From positions 8,750 to 72,749 of the forward strand of contig CABUPJ010000012.1 of assembly GCA_902493335.1 (NCBI GenBank): a stretch of 64,000 nt of DNA, read 5' to 3'. Position numbers and translations under genes: made by a program. Positions 1 to 7,382 of the stretch are shown piece by piece (the stretch's first letter is position 1; every line of letters begins with the position of its first letter). This stretch comes from an uncultured Porphyromonadaceae bacterium (GTDB lineage: Bacteria > Bacteroidota > Bacteroidia > Bacteroidales > Muribaculaceae). The notes below the pieces were generated by a model. It did not search any database, was not told where the DNA came from, and saw only the letters and a list, made by a program, of their open reading frames with translations.

Positions 1-836
1 TATTTATAAGGAGAAATGAGATTGCCGACTTTATCAATAAAACCATATTTCCAGTCGTTTTCGACAACGGCGACACCCTCATTAAAATCGTTGGCACTTT
101 GAAACGTGGGTGGAATAACCATTCTGCCTGTTTTGTCTATATAACCCCATTTGTCGGAAAACCAATTCTCAGTGGTATATCTCGCCGCTGCCAGACCTTC
201 GCTGAAATTTTTGCATTCAAAATAATTTTTAGGAGGGATCACAAACTCGCCTGACGTGTCGATATAGCCGCGCTGATAGTGTTTGTTTCCTACGGCTGCC
301 AACCCTTCTGAAAATCTGTGGCCATTCATATATATCATCGGGATGACGAGCTTACCTGAAAAATCGACATAGCCCGTGTTGCAATTATTTTTGACGCAAA
401 TGAGACTGTGGTTTTCTTTCCCCGGGTTTTGAGCCCATTCTTTAAGGTTGTCGATTAACTTGTCGACCTGACGCGGGTCGCTTGAGTCGATGCTGTCGAT
501 GAGGCCGTAGTTGAACAGAAACCAGCCTTTGAGCTTGGCACCACGCAGTAGAACGGGGATGAGTGTGTGACCGGTGTTCTCGGCATATATGACTTCTTTC
601 TTGGTCCATGGCGACATGATTGAGTTGTCAGAGACCATAAAAAGCACTTTGTCAGATTTGTCGATGGCTGTCACGATTTTATCCATGAACTCGTCGCCGC
701 TCTCGATGCCTGTGAGGTCGAACCAACACCGCAGTCCTGGAATGCGGCGTTTTAAAAGATTTAGAAAGGAATTGACCTCATCGAAATCTTTCCGCGAATA
801 GCTTATAAAAATGTCGAAATCCTTAGATTTGCTCAT
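1..836 (-). CDS. TIR domain protein with WG repeats (C-terminus cut by window edge)
   Basis: This gene begins at the ATG complementary to 834-836 and runs off the left edge, so only the first 278 residues are visible. Residues 5-130 form a TIR fold: DIFISYSRKDF at the start, then CWFD and the SPWTKKEV segment, whose Glu81 sits where TIR NADases have their catalytic glutamate. From about residue 154 on there are at least four WG-type repeats (GYVDFSGKLVIP, GYIDTSGEFVIP, GYIDKTGRMVIP, GFIDKVGNLI), about 30-40 residues apart, each followed by a FxEGLA-like strand. WG repeats build beta-propeller-like or solenoid surfaces that often serve as recognition modules. No signal peptide is seen, so it is probably cytoplasmic. 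It is the third gene of a same-strand TIR cluster. A sensor-effector role in immunity is an inference; NAD cleavage is plausible because the glutamate is kept. Confidence 0.85.
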   Translation of the reverse strand, partial: MSKSKDFDIFISYSRKDFDEVNSFLNLLKRRIPGLRCWFDLTGIESGDEFMDKIVTAIDKSDKVLFMVSDNSIMSPWTKKEVIYAENTGHTLIPVLLRGAKLKGWFLFNYGLIDSIDSSDPRQVDKLIDNLKEWAQNPGKENHSLICVKNNCNTGYVDFSGKLVIPMIYMNGHRFSEGLAAVGNKHYQRGYIDTSGEFVIPPKNYFECKNFSEGLAAARYTTENWFSDKWGYIDKTGRMVIPPTFQSANDFNEGVAVVENDWKYGFIDKVGNLISPYK

Positions 837-1025
837 GGTGAAAATCGGTTAATGGCCTAAATCAGTCTACTTTGCAAATATACAGATAAATTGAAACAAA
901 ATCGAGAGGTAATATGGGGTAATTATGGTGCTGACGCCAATGATAATAAATTTTACGGCCGTGTCATCTGTCTTTGATTCCGTTACGAAAAAGTACCGTA
1001 TGGGATATGTGTGATTTATAGACGG

Positions 1026-1832
1026 TTAGACAGAGTGGTGGTATTTATCCAGTGCGATGATATCATTTATTATGTCTTCGGCGCATTGTTCATTATCACG
1101 GCTGTTGGAATCACCTGAGAAGATGATTTTGGGTCGGATCCCGTCAAGATTTACCAAATCTTCATATAAATCGCGATGTTTAGCCGCTTCTTTCGACAGG
1201 ATATAAGGCCTGCAGTAATTTGTAGCTAATTTAAAATAGGATGCGTCAAAATCTATGTGATGAATCTCCTGCTCATTCAGCTCTCTTGTTATCAATAAAA
1301 GCACATAGCCATTCCCTTTTACATCATGAAAATCAGAACTTAATAAATCGGCAGAGCCGGTTTTAAACCAATAATAATCTCTCAGATAAGTTTTAGGAAG
1401 GATGCATACTTTATATGACTTGTCAATGAGCTTGCTTGACACAAGGTTGGCGATTGTATCATCCGTCGACCATATATACATTGTCGATCTGATATCAAAC
1501 CGTTTTATGGAGCGGTCGATTGTATTCTCGTCAGCATCAAGGTTTATTACTTCATAAGGACGGTTAAGAGATTTTATATAAGCGACTTCTTTAGCGACCC
1601 ATTCTGAATTTTTAGAATTTTCGCTTTCACAGAGTATAAACCTATCTCGCGCCTTGATTTCACGTTTGATCAGGTCAAAAATTTCTGAATCATCATCAAG
1701 GCATTTTAGAAAGAACAATAACGGCTTATATTGCAGTCGTTCAAGCTTATTCCTCACTTGTACTATCTTTTCAAAATCTTTATTTGAGTGAGAAATAAAG
1801 ACCCAGGCATTAGAAGAATCTATGTGTGTCAT
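1026..1832 (-). CDS. TIR domain protein, possibly two TIR-like domains
   Basis: This 268-residue protein has no signal peptide or membrane segment. Residues 10-130 look like a TIR_2-type domain: WVFISHSNKDF at the start and NSEWVAKEV with Glu82 in the catalytic position. The second half (about 139-262) again shows alternating hydrophobic strands (KVCILP, GYVLLLIT, RPYIL, KIIFSG) and may be a second, degenerate TIR-like domain without an obvious catalytic Glu. The gene lies 36 bp downstream of the TIR-like/TM/binding-protein gene on the same strand and about 190 bp upstream of the TIR-WG gene, so co-transcription with the former is likely. It is AT-rich compared with the yifB block to its right, which suggests acquisition by transfer. 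The function is unknown; an NAD-consuming effector or a signalling TIR are both possible. Confidence 0.8.
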   Translation of the reverse strand: MTHIDSSNAWVFISHSNKDFEKIVQVRNKLERLQYKPLLFFLKCLDDDSEIFDLIKREIKARDRFILCESENSKNSEWVAKEVAYIKSLNRPYEVINLDADENTIDRSIKRFDIRSTMYIWSTDDTIANLVSSKLIDKSYKVCILPKTYLRDYYWFKTGSADLLSSDFHDVKGNGYVLLLITRELNEQEIHHIDFDASYFKLATNYCRPYILSKEAAKHRDLYEDLVNLDGIRPKIIFSGDSNSRDNEQCAEDIINDIIALDKYHHSV

Positions 1833-1868
1833 TGTGATTGAGAAATCGTGCGTTTTTTATAAATCGGG

Positions 1869-3380
1869 CTATTGTATCGGCTGGAGTTCTGCGGGGGTGA
1901 GGATTACTTTTCTGTAGCTGCGTTCGAATCTCGGTGCGTCGAGAATTGATTTGATTTTTGGAACTGAGTCCAAACCTAAATCCTTGAGGAACTGTTTTGT
2001 TATCTCGGCAAAATGTAATTCATCAAGAGTGTTATTGTTGTCCTTGTTTATGACTGTTGCAAGGCAATAAAGCATGACCGGTTTTTCAACGGGGTTCCCT
2101 ATTGAATCGACTAATGTCAGGCGTATCGGTCGCTCCTCTTTAGAGAGAGATTCAAATTTAGCCGGATAATAAGCTGCCGTGCCGAGGATTATATAGGGCT
2201 TATTCCCGTGATGAAGATGTGTGATGTCCGATATTTCGGTGTAGCAAGTATCTAATGTCGACAGGTCAACGCCGCAGCGTTCGAGAAGATCATGATATTT
2301 TACGCGTGTGCCGCTCTTTGGAGTTGTCGGCAAGATGTTTATGTCGCCTCTTTTCTCCTTTATGATTTTTGCAAGCCGCTCTACGGTAATATTTTCCGAC
2401 TTTATTTCTTTAGCAAGATAATTCTCAACGAATGGAGTTCGTTCGACATGAACGACAAGTGTGTCATTGCCCATATCGAAGGCTATAATAGATGCCTTGT
2501 TGCAAAAAGTTGTTGAATCAACAATGTTTGACAAGAATGAAGCGCCTATAGCAACGGATGCAGAAACGCAAACCGGGATATAAGGCTGCTTATCGAAATT
2601 CGGATTGGATATAACTTCTTCTGTAAGAAGCTGCCAGGCCGCGCCACTCGGCATGTGCATGTGGAAAGCATCCGGGTATTCGGAGAATTTAATGTCGAAT
2701 TTCCTCATTATATGATTCGCGGCCGAGCCGCCTCCGGCAATGACAAGTGTTTGCTTGTTCGTCCTATGAGACGCGATGAATCCAAGGGCAAAAGCGCCGA
2801 CTCCTATTATTATGGCCAATGCTAACAGCAAGGCCTTGAACAGTTTCTTGCTCTTTGGCTTTGAGACGGCAGGACTTTCGGGTAATTCGGCCGGTTGCTT
2901 ATGGAAGGAATTTATCGACGCCGATTCCGTCGAGAGCGATGTTATGAACCGGCGCAGACGTATCTCAGCCTGCTTGACAAGGTCGGCGTCGTCGACGTAT
3001 GTGACGCAATAATTGCCCGTTGCGGCTTCGACAAAGCCCTCAAAGTGAGCGATGTCGGCAGTCAGACTGTCGAGTTTATGAATGAAGACGAGTATTTGCG
3101 GACGACCTTTGGCTGAGTAAGACTGAACGGCCAGGTCAAATTCGGCGCGGGTTTTCGTACCGACCTTGCCGTCGATGATAAACAGCACGAGGTCAGCCCG
3201 CGCAGTAATGAAGTCGTTATAAGCCTTTTGGTTGTCTTTAAAGCTTTCGTAGGAAAAGACCTGCAGCTGCACACCTTTCTTCTCAAATTCACCGTTCAGG
3301 TCTATGGCAAGGGCCTTAAGGTTTATGCGCTGTGCCTGTAACACAGTCGAGCCGGCGATGAATATTGAAACGTTTTTCAT
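1869..3380 (-). CDS. TIR-like/DUF4062-like domain, one TM helix, PstS-like extracytoplasmic domain
   Basis: This 503-residue protein has an unusual build. Residues 1-150 form a cytoplasmic alpha/beta domain (NVSIFIAG, ADLVLFIIDG, TRAEFDLAV with Glu80, PQILVFIHK) that resembles TIR-like, DUF4062 or nucleoside-deoxyribosyltransferase-like folds. A Pro/Ser/Lys linker follows, then one membrane helix at about 181-203 (LFKALLLALAIIIGVGAFAL). The remainder (about 210-503) is predicted to lie outside the membrane and resembles phosphate-type binding proteins: TLVIAGGGSAANHIM near its start and TPKSGTRVKYHDLL further in, which match in style the ligand loops of PstS-like proteins. It is the first gene of the minus-strand TIR cluster. 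A membrane sensor that reads a periplasmic ligand and controls a cytoplasmic TIR-like module is an inference. The TM and the domain order are well supported; the domain family names are tentative. Confidence 0.75.
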   Translation of the reverse strand: MKNVSIFIAGSTVLQAQRINLKALAIDLNGEFEKKGVQLQVFSYESFKDNQKAYNDFITARADLVLFIIDGKVGTKTRAEFDLAVQSYSAKGRPQILVFIHKLDSLTADIAHFEGFVEAATGNYCVTYVDDADLVKQAEIRLRRFITSLSTESASINSFHKQPAELPESPAVSKPKSKKLFKALLLALAIIIGVGAFALGFIASHRTNKQTLVIAGGGSAANHIMRKFDIKFSEYPDAFHMHMPSGAAWQLLTEEVISNPNFDKQPYIPVCVSASVAIGASFLSNIVDSTTFCNKASIIAFDMGNDTLVVHVERTPFVENYLAKEIKSENITVERLAKIIKEKRGDINILPTTPKSGTRVKYHDLLERCGVDLSTLDTCYTEISDITHLHHGNKPYIILGTAAYYPAKFESLSKEERPIRLTLVDSIGNPVEKPVMLYCLATVINKDNNNTLDELHFAEITKQFLKDLGLDSVPKIKSILDAPRFERSYRKVILTPAELQPIQ

Positions 3381-3482
3381 GACTTATAAGGTTGAGGTGA
3401 ATACGTTTAAGGCTCAAATGTAGTAAATTATATTCGTATTGACAATAATTCAGGCAAATATATGATTTGACTTGGGACGGGG

Positions 3483-4355
3483 CTATTTGCAAATTTTTTC
3501 TGCGAGGGAGTTCATGGTCAGGCAGGCAGAGCGGCACAGGTCGTCTTCGAGGTTGGCTGAGATGATGAGCAGGCGGCCAGATTTGCAGAGGTCGAAGTCG
3601 TGACCGATAGGTTTGTAGCGTGGGTCGAGGGAATGGTTGGTGATGAGTATAATACGGCCACCGACTTCTTCGGCTTCGGCGCGGATGGCTTTTTCGTCGG
3701 GTGAGATGAAGGGCGAGACGAGGACACCGCCGTTGGCAGTGGTATGGAGCCATGACTCACGATTGCTGCGACGGATTTCGGGCGTATCGGCGCGATGGAC
3801 AATCACTTGCTCTTTGAATGGATTGTCGAGCAGCTGGAAATTTCCATAGGCTTGATAGGTCCGCTCGCCGATTTTCAACTCGTTGACACGGTGAAAGAAT
3901 TCGGGATGAGCATGTCGAACAGCCAACCTCCGCGGGTTGTCGCGAATATATTTGTAGAGAGTGTCGAGGGAACGGCCGCGGTGTAGAATGCAATCATAAA
4001 AATCATGGTCGAAAATCAATGCTTCAGTCTTTGATAAAAGCCGATATTCTTGTAGAATAGCGTTTTTTAGTTTGCCAGTGTAGTTACCAACCGGCAAGTC
4101 AATCGGACTCGTGACAAACAAAAGCAGATGAACGTGGTCGGGCATCACGCAATATTGCAAAGGCCTTAATGACGGGTTTAGCTCAGGCAGCCGGCGGATG
4201 TGTTTTTCTATAATGGAGCCTATTGGATTGCGCACAAGACAATAGTCAGCCACACCGCTTGAAAGATAGCTAAACGGAGGGGCCTCGGCGATTTTCTTCA
4301 GGGTGATGTGATAGATACATCTCGATTTATAGTCGTGGTTATAATGGCGGGGCAT
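3483..4355 (-). CDS. REP-associated tyrosine transposase (RAYT, Y1 family) with extra C-terminal domain
   Basis: Residues 1-150 are a Y1_Tnp (IS200-like HUH) single-strand nuclease: the metal-binding HVH motif is in MPDHVHLLL (His74, His76) and the likely nucleophile Tyr136 is in YKYIRDNP, the pattern usual for RAYTs. Such enzymes bind and cleave REP hairpins and are domesticated relatives of IS200/IS605 transposases. The family core is usually about 150-200 residues. Here the protein has 290, and residues about 160-290 form a separate alpha/beta-looking domain (GGVLVSPFISPDEKAIRAEA, GGRIILITN, CKSGRLLIISA) that faintly recalls DprA-like Rossmann proteins; this identification is uncertain. 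REP-like hairpins lie just upstream of the start (4375-4392, 4430-4445), and other REP-like palindromes are scattered through the window. There are no flanking IS ends, so it is probably a single-copy RAYT and not an active insertion sequence. Confidence 0.88.
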   Translation of the reverse strand: MPRHYNHDYKSRCIYHITLKKIAEAPPFSYLSSGVADYCLVRNPIGSIIEKHIRRLPELNPSLRPLQYCVMPDHVHLLLFVTSPIDLPVGNYTGKLKNAILQEYRLLSKTEALIFDHDFYDCILHRGRSLDTLYKYIRDNPRRLAVRHAHPEFFHRVNELKIGERTYQAYGNFQLLDNPFKEQVIVHRADTPEIRRSNRESWLHTTANGGVLVSPFISPDEKAIRAEAEEVGGRIILITNHSLDPRYKPIGHDFDLCKSGRLLIISANLEDDLCRSACLTMNSLAEKICK

Positions 4356-4374
4356 AGCAGGTGGATTTTACGGC

Positions 4375-4445
4375 CCAACGGCAAGCCGTTGGCACAAGGA
4401 CAAATCAGCCGATAAATTTGTTTCTGTGTCGGTGGCTTGCCGCCG
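4375..4445. repeat. Pair of REP-like hairpins next to the RAYT gene
   Basis: Two short hairpins lie in the 107-bp gap between the RAYT start and the yifB stop. The first (4375-4392) is CCAACGGC-AA-GCCGTTGG, a perfect 8-bp stem with a 2-nt loop. The second (4430-4445) is CGGTGGC-TT-GCCGCCG, with one wobble in the stem. Their loop-proximal GGC-AA-GCC / GGC-TT-GCC sequences are complementary, so the pair is in opposite orientation, as in BIME-type REP doublets. RAYT genes are classically flanked by their cognate REPs. Confidence 0.7.
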
Positions 4446-4462
4446 AATGGGAGGGGTAAGGT

Positions 4463-6022
4463 TTAGAGCGGGGTTTTGGGTGAGTTGGTGCCCCAGGTCG
4501 AGCGGTCGAGGTTGCGGTAGTTGATGGCTTCGCGGATGTGGTCGGGACGGATGTCGGGCGACGCGGCGAGGTCGGCGACGGTGCGGGCGACTTTGAGGAT
4601 GCGGTCGTAGGCACGGGCGCTCATGTCGTATTTTGTCATGGCTTTGCGGAGGATGGCGACGGAGGCGTCGTCGAGGCGGCAGTAGCGTTCGAGCAGACGG
4701 GGCGTCATCTGGGCGTTGCAGTGTACGGCGGGCTCGTCGGCGAATCGCGCTTCCTGAATTGCGCGGGCTGCGACGACGCGCGAACGTATGGCGGCGCTGG
4801 TTTCGCCGTCGGACATTGATGACAGTTTTTCGAAAGGTACGGGCAGGATTTCGACCTGTATGTCGATGCGGTCGAGCAGGGGGCCGGAGATGCGTCCGAG
4901 GTATTTGGCGACCTGTCCGGGCGCGCAGGTGCATTCTTTGGTGGGATGGTTGTAATAGCCGCAGGGACAGGGGTTCATCGAGGCGACGAGCATGAACGAG
5001 GCGGGGTAGTCGATTGTGTATTTCGCGCGCGAGACGGTGATGTGGCGGTCTTCGAGGGGCTGTCGCAGCACTTCGAGTACCGAGCGGGAAAATTCGGGGA
5101 ATTCGTCTAGGAAGAGTATTCCGTTGTGGGACAGTGATATTTCGCCGGGTGACGGGTTTGAGCCTCCGCCTACGAGGGCCACGGGCGATATGGTGTGATG
5201 GGGCGAGCGGAATGGACGCATCGTTATCAGCCGAGAGTCGCGTTTGAGTTTGCCGGCGACAGAGTGGATTTTTGTGGTCTCGAGTGATTCGTGGAGCGTC
5301 AGCGGCGGCATTATTGTCGGCAGACGTTTGGCCATCATTGACTTGCCTGAGCCGGGAGGGCCGACGAGGAGTATGTTGTGGCCGCCGGCGCATGCGGCCT
5401 CGAAGGCGCGTTTGACGTTCTCCTGACCTTTGACGTCGGCGAAGTCGAGGTCGAAGATGTCGCGGGCGGCTGCGAATTCGCCGCGTGTGTCTACGACGGT
5501 GCGTGGCAGTGGCTCGAGGCCGGTGAGATGGCTGATGACGCCGGCGAGATTGGCGGCGCCGTAGACTTCGAGATTGTTGACGACGGCGGCTTCGGCTGCG
5601 TTGGCTGCGGGGAGTATCATGCCTTTGAAGCCGAGGCGGCGTGCTTCTATCGCCATGGGCAGGACGCCTCTGATGGGCAGCAGGCTGCCGTCGAGCGACA
5701 GTTCGCCCATTATCAGGTATTTGTCGAGGTCTGTCGCTGTTATCTGTTCGGCGCCGGCGAGGATGCCTATCGCTATGGGAAGGTCGTAGGCCGAACCCTC
5801 TTTGCGCACGTCGGCGGGGGCGAGGTTGATGACGACGTTGCGGCGGGGCAGGTCGTAGCCTGTCTCTTTAAGGGCTGATTTGACGCGCTCGTTGCTCTCT
5901 TTGATGGCTGTGTCGGGGAGGCCGACGATGCAATACTGAAAGCCCTTGCTTACAGATACTTCGATTGTTACGGTAATGGCGTCAATGCCTTTGACGGCGG
6001 CGCCGTAGATCTTCACTAACAT
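4463..6022 (-). CDS. YifB/ComM family Mg-chelatase-like AAA+ ATPase
   Basis: This 519-residue protein has an N-terminal Lon-protease-like domain (about 1-170, start MLVKIYGAAVKG), a Mg-chelatase AAA+ domain with Walker A GPPGSGKS at residues 221-228, and a C-terminal Mg_chelatase_C helical domain. ComM-type members are hexameric helicases that promote branch migration during natural transformation; in many bacteria the role is unproven. The open frame extends 64 codons further upstream to 6214, but that part overlaps the next gene in another frame and has a shadow composition. The ATG complementary to 6020-6022 gives the conserved family N-terminus and is chosen. It lies 24 bp after the stop of the lipoprotein gene, so the two are probably co-transcribed. 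The length is normal for the family. Confidence 0.93.
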   Translation of the reverse strand: MLVKIYGAAVKGIDAITVTIEVSVSKGFQYCIVGLPDTAIKESNERVKSALKETGYDLPRRNVVINLAPADVRKEGSAYDLPIAIGILAGAEQITATDLDKYLIMGELSLDGSLLPIRGVLPMAIEARRLGFKGMILPAANAAEAAVVNNLEVYGAANLAGVISHLTGLEPLPRTVVDTRGEFAAARDIFDLDFADVKGQENVKRAFEAACAGGHNILLVGPPGSGKSMMAKRLPTIMPPLTLHESLETTKIHSVAGKLKRDSRLITMRPFRSPHHTISPVALVGGGSNPSPGEISLSHNGILFLDEFPEFSRSVLEVLRQPLEDRHITVSRAKYTIDYPASFMLVASMNPCPCGYYNHPTKECTCAPGQVAKYLGRISGPLLDRIDIQVEILPVPFEKLSSMSDGETSAAIRSRVVAARAIQEARFADEPAVHCNAQMTPRLLERYCRLDDASVAILRKAMTKYDMSARAYDRILKVARTVADLAASPDIRPDHIREAINYRNLDRSTWGTNSPKTPL

Positions 6023-6045
6023 TTTCCGAGGGGTGTTGGGGCGGT

Positions 6046-7074
6046 TTATCTGTCGAGCAGCCGCTCGATGTCGGCTCTGGCTGCCTTGACCGACTGTCCG
6101 CGGTAGTGCTGCGTACCTGTCGAGTCGACGACGATGAAGTAGGGGAGGGCGGGGATGCCGAGTCTGTCGATGCCGGGGGTGGCGACCGAGGCTACGAGGA
6201 TGCCGCGGCTCCATGAGGCGCTGTCGCCGCGCACCTCGCTTTTCCAGACTGTGGTGTCGGTCTCTGTCGAGAAGTCGACGATTCTTAGGGTGCGAGTTTT
6301 GTATTTGCCTGCCAGTGATCTGAGTTCGGGCGTGATAGAGTCAGACACCTTGAAGTGACTCGGGCGGACTGCTATGAGGGAGTATTTGCTGCGCGAGGGG
6401 TTGTAGGTCTCGAGCGAGTCGCGGGCGTTGAAGTATACGATGGGTCTGACTTCAGATGTGGCTTCTGCGGCGACAAGCCGCTGAAGCAGATAGTTGTATC
6501 CGTCGGTCAGGGTCGAGGGCCGCGCGTCTGTGGCTATCGCCTCGAGGAGCGAATCGACCCTGGCGGCATTGCCGGCCGAGTCGTATGATGTGACGAGCAG
6601 CAGGGTCGAGACAACGTCATCGGGACGGTCGGCGATATATTTCTCGATAATTGCATTGGCGTGGGGGCTTGCGAGTGCTTCGGCGTTGTCGCGCAGAAAG
6701 CGGCTCCAGCGTTCGCCGACGTCGTTGCCTTCGGCGTTTATGTTGTTTGGGTTGTTGCGGTCGAGCCGGCACTCGATGCGGTTGCCGTTGACGGCGTAGA
6801 TGCGGCCTACCAGGCGATAGTCGTTATCGGTGATCTCGATGACTGTCGGTGTCTGGCTTGAGCCTTTGAAGGTGAATTTGCCTTCTCGGGCGGCCGTTAT
6901 GCCTTGTTGCAGGGCGTTGTTGCTGTAGTATAGATATCTAAGGTTAAGTGTCGGATTGCCTTCTATAGTGCCTTCGACGGTGAAACTCTCGCTGTCGCCG
7001 CAACTTGTCGCCGTGAAAGCCGCGAATATGCAAAAGGCAAGTCTGAATAATAGTTTTATCGTTTTCTGAGCCAT
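6046..7074 (-). CDS. DUF4369-type lipoprotein, possibly thioredoxin-like
   Basis: The chosen start is the ATG complementary to 7072-7074, which gives a compact lipoprotein signal (KLLFRLAFCIFAAFTATSC, Cys at the lipobox). The open frame begins 14 codons earlier at 7116, but those residues would spoil the signal. The mature part starts with a DUF4369-like beta domain (FTVEGTIEGNPTLNLRYLYYSN) often found at the N-terminus of periplasmic TlpA/ResA-like thiol-disulfide proteins of Bacteroidota. The C-terminal 110 residues (LRIVDFSTETDTTVWKSEV, GIPALPYFIVVDSTGTQHYRG) fit a thioredoxin fold with its cis-Pro strand, but no CxxC motif is visible, so redox activity is doubtful. It is probably envelope-anchored in the periplasm. 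It sits upstream of yifB in the same direction; no functional link is apparent. Confidence 0.8.
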   Translation of the reverse strand: MAQKTIKLLFRLAFCIFAAFTATSCGDSESFTVEGTIEGNPTLNLRYLYYSNNALQQGITAAREGKFTFKGSSQTPTVIEITDNDYRLVGRIYAVNGNRIECRLDRNNPNNINAEGNDVGERWSRFLRDNAEALASPHANAIIEKYIADRPDDVVSTLLLVTSYDSAGNAARVDSLLEAIATDARPSTLTDGYNYLLQRLVAAEATSEVRPIVYFNARDSLETYNPSRSKYSLIAVRPSHFKVSDSITPELRSLAGKYKTRTLRIVDFSTETDTTVWKSEVRGDSASWSRGILVASVATPGIDRLGIPALPYFIVVDSTGTQHYRGQSVKAARADIERLLDR

Positions 7075-7382
7075 ATTTAAACATATAAATATATGTGTAT
7101 CGGTATTTTCTTGCAAAGTTATGGTAAGGATGGTCGCAGATATTATAAAAATAGAAAAATTAAGTTAAAAGGTGTTTTAGTCTTAAATTGGAGTGCTAAA
7201 ATTGTTAAAAATAAACTTTCGTTGCGAAATTTTTTATTTCGATATGAAAATTTTTGTTTCATATTGATAAAAATTGTACTTTTACGGCGTGATTAATATC
7301 CGGGCTTGGCTCTGTCTGCCCGGCAAAGTATGAGAATCGATTAACCTTAAATTAATATTAATATAGGAATTATAAGCTGTCT
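7075..7382. promoter_or_regulatory. Divergent regulatory region of the PUL-like operon, with 5'-leader hairpin
   Basis: This 308-bp AT-rich gap separates the minus-strand lipoprotein from the plus-strand operon. A Bacteroidota-type promoter is visible: TTG at 7254-7256, a 20-bp spacer, then TACTTTTA at 7277-7284 (close to TAnnTTTG). Downstream of it the leader contains a 6-bp stem, CCGGGC / GCCCGG, at 7300-7323. Transcription would start near 7290, leaving a leader of about 90 nt. No regulator gene (hybrid two-component, ECF sigma or SusR type) is adjacent. Confidence 0.5.

Noticed and set aside
4368..5393. 341-codon minus-strand frame over yifB
   Set aside because: It is Arg/His/Pro-rich shadow sequence of the yifB coding frame.
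5982..6214. N-terminal extension of the YifB frame
   Set aside because: Upstream of the ATG at 6022 it overlaps the lipoprotein gene in a different frame and is rich in Arg/His/Pro like other shadow frames.
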